Assembly: GCA_009741485.1 (NCBI GenBank)
Contig: CM019214.1
Span: 1,953,402-2,017,401 of the forward strand
Source: Malurus cyaneus samueli
Taxonomy: Eukaryota; Chordata; Aves; Passeriformes; Maluridae
Reading direction: 5' to 3'
Length of the DNA: 64,000 bases
Shown: positions 61,630-64,000 of the stretch, in pieces
Position numbering within the stretch: position 1 is the stretch's first letter
Layout: every line of letters starts with the position of its first letter
The notes under the pieces: model-generated
What the model was told of the DNA's origin: nothing
What the model saw: the letters and a program-made list of their open reading frames with translations, nothing else
Databases searched by the model: none
Translations under genes and position numbers: made by a program

Positions 61630-64000
61630 CCCTCTTCTCTTCAAAGATGCAATCCCTCATCAGATCAGTGATGTTTTCCATTCAAGCCCTGTAAGGATTT
61701 GTGCTTTCACTGTGCTCTTCCTTTGTGCACAAAGTCCTCTTTGGCCCTGAAGAGTCATCCATTTATCTCCCAAAATCTTCAGTCCATTTTTAGGGAGATT
61801 TACGTAGCAGATTGTCGGGAGGTGCACCTTAGAGTACATACACCTCTGCCTTTGGCCTCCACCACCTCACCCCATTGCAGAGTTTAGCCTGTATTTCATG
61901 TTCCAAGAGCAGATGGAACATCAAGAGCCTCACTGCTGATCCCTGCCCTATCAAATCAGAAAAGCTATGGAAAAAACAGACTGGAATCAAGGTTTGAGAA
62001 GAATCAGAGACCATCACTCCATGCTGAACCCCTGTGAGCAGAGAGGGAAGATGCTGCTGATATCTGTTTCTCAGTTGGCTCTTCCAGAATGCATCTGCAT
62101 TATTATTTTATCCAGTTGGGACTATGGAATAACATCATCAATCATAAAAAGAAATGAGGAAAATGAAAAACTGGATTATTCCTCTACCAGAATAATCTCT
62201 GTTTTGCTTGCAGCATTTATCTCCAAGAGGAATCCCTAAACCTTGTATTGAAAAGCTCCTTCTCCATACTGAGCTTAGTCTATAGATCTTTTGTTTCCTG
62301 CTGCTTCCTTGGAGAATGGCACAGTACCTGTTTTGATAAAGACTCCAAGAAATACTGCAAAACTGCCATACCAGGCAAAAGTGAAAGTACTGCAGGTCCA
62401 AGATGGAATGATACTTTTGTGCTGAACACTGCAATTGGAACATTAAGCAGCTTTCAGTGACTGCAAACTTCCCTGGATTTTTCAAGCTTGTTTGTGGTAA
62501 AAAGTAAAAATTGAGTTTTGGAGAAATGACAAATACTAGACAGATTGTAGTCCTATGCCAGAGTCTGATGATACTCCCCATTTCTGGCTATCAGACATTA
62601 ACTTTATTATGAAAAAAAAAAAATTCCTCTGCCTGTATTAAAAAACCAAACCAGACTGAAGTATGTTTCATTTGCACTGAAAGGTTTTTCAATTAGAGTG
62701 AAGGACAAGTCATTCATTTGACTTCAACTGAATGAAATGTATCTTCAGTGATGTCATTTGAGGCTAAGACAATTATATATAATTACATTACATCAGACCT
62801 TCCTATAGATGAGCTTCTCTTTCCCAAGCATGAACAGAGATGCCAAGAATTCTAGTGAGGCTCCAGAGATTCCAGGAAAGATAAAAAAAAGTAATGAAGT
62901 TTAGCCAAAATTCAACAGGATACTCTACAAATAATAAATAATAAACTAGCCCACCCTTCTTACCAGCTCTGGCAAAATGGATATAGAATGAAGACAGTGG
63001 CAGAAGAAGAAGGATTTTTTCTGGCCAAAAAGGCATGTCTGAGGGAAATAACAGAGCTGAAAGAAGGACCATCCAGAGCTAATGGGCAATAAGTCAGTAA
63101 AAGCTGCTTTAAGCTGCTTTTGCAACTCTGAGTTGAAAACCTGTACCAACTAGGTTGTAACCACACAATTCTCTCAGACAGACCATGCTCTGCTGATCCA
63201 GATGCTTTCCTACATATGTCTGTATGTATTTGAGTTCTGAGACAAAATGTTATCAGCTAACTATCTAAAAGGATAGTTATAATATCAAGGAAGAAGGACT
63301 GTGCAAGACTTCAAAAAATCAACTCTGTTATATTCAGCTTCTTTTCTAAGACATGGCCATGTTCTCTTCACTCTTATTCTTTTCCACCAGAATCTGAATT
63401 TAGTTGCAACTTCATATAAATAAAATCAAAATGTGGGGAATATATATGCATGCTATTTGATAAGCTGGTTACATATGCCTCCCCAGAACATACCTGAAAG
63501 ATTTAATCATTACTTTTTGATTACTAAGCACTGAAATGATGAAAAAATAAGTGAAGGTCATAGATTATTTCTGCCACATAAAGAAATAAAAATAGAAGAA
63601 TTAAAAGAGGAAAAAAGCAAGGCCATTCGCAATGAGAGAAATTTTTCTATGACCTACCTACAAGTTACAACCTGAATTTGGATCTTATTCAACTCTGATT
63701 AATTCCAAAATACCCTCAAGGCTGAAAGTTGATCACATAATTTGATTTTTGGTGGCAGAAAACTCAAGGTAGGGTCACCAGAATAAAAACAGTCCAGAGG
63801 ATTCTGTGAAACAAAGAATTCTGTCTAGGTACCACCTACTCAAAGTTAACCTAAATAAATCTATCTGCATCCTTCCTTTTTATATATACAGGACACTCTT
63901 TTAACCCAAACCAGAGAGAAGTGTTCCGCTTGCTCTTAATAGCACAAAGTGCAAAAAAGAAAAACCTAGGAAACCTACTTTTTGTTCTGCTGTCCACTTC

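Larger units (their letters stand above)
56431..64000 (-). other. SH3KBP1: SH3KBP1 intron, continues beyond the window
   Basis: 7.6 kb upstream of the first SH3-C exon. I compared it by eye with the expected SH3-B and linker peptides on the minus strand and found nothing. It holds small direct duplications at 56667-56736 and about 61585-61629, a short TTATTATAATAAT run near 57452-57477, and otherwise unique AT-rich sequence. Confidence 0.75.

Noticed and set aside
56431..64000. Upstream SH3KBP1 exons (SH3-B or linker)
   Set aside because: I looked for the expected peptides on the minus strand with splice borders and found none. The frames at 58615-58857 and 62138-62581 do not resemble the protein.

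Overview
This is nuclear DNA from a vertebrate, most likely a bird. The evidence is one split gene with GT-AG introns, several degenerate CR1 LINE 3' ends of the avian/sauropsid type, no recognisable SINEs, AT-rich introns and many minisatellites. I saw no bacterial, phage or CRISPR features.

The only gene I can support is the 3' half of SH3KBP1 (CIN85), on the minus strand. Eleven coding exons run from 56430 down to a stop at 3443. They join without a frame break into 396 complete codons. In order they encode the third SH3 domain (SH3-C), a proline-rich region, an acidic Ser/Pro stretch, an intact capping-protein-interaction (CPI) motif and the C-terminal coiled coil. The exons for SH3-A, SH3-B and the linker lie beyond the right edge; I found none between 56431 and 64000. 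The 3' UTR lies below 3443, with candidate poly(A) signals at 3273-3278 and 3118-3123.

Layout from left to right: 1-332 is a short tandem array, cut by the window edge. 333-3117 is probably intergenic or extended 3' UTR and holds a compound minisatellite at 2468-2745. 3118-3484 is the 3' UTR and last coding exon. 5219-10962 holds four exons, with CR1 pieces in and around their introns. The intron 10963-29174 holds an approximately 8.1-kb array of a 16/17-bp unit at 20368-28442. 29175-43407 holds five exons, a probable LTR-like repeat (34640-35200) and a 54-bp tandem array (40528-41470). The 12.9-kb intron 43408-56335 holds a 10-N assembly gap and a 156-bp tandem repeat. 56336-56430 is the first half of SH3-C, followed by intron to the window end.

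The very long open reading frames on the minus strand between 20239 and 28686 come from a stop-free satellite unit inside an SH3KBP1 intron and are not a protein. The points most worth checking are this array (its stop-free, AG-free character on the transcribed strand, and indel noise that looks like unpolished long-read sequence), the 54-bp array with a palindrome in each unit, and the number of unrelated minisatellites in one locus. I did not find a novel coding system.
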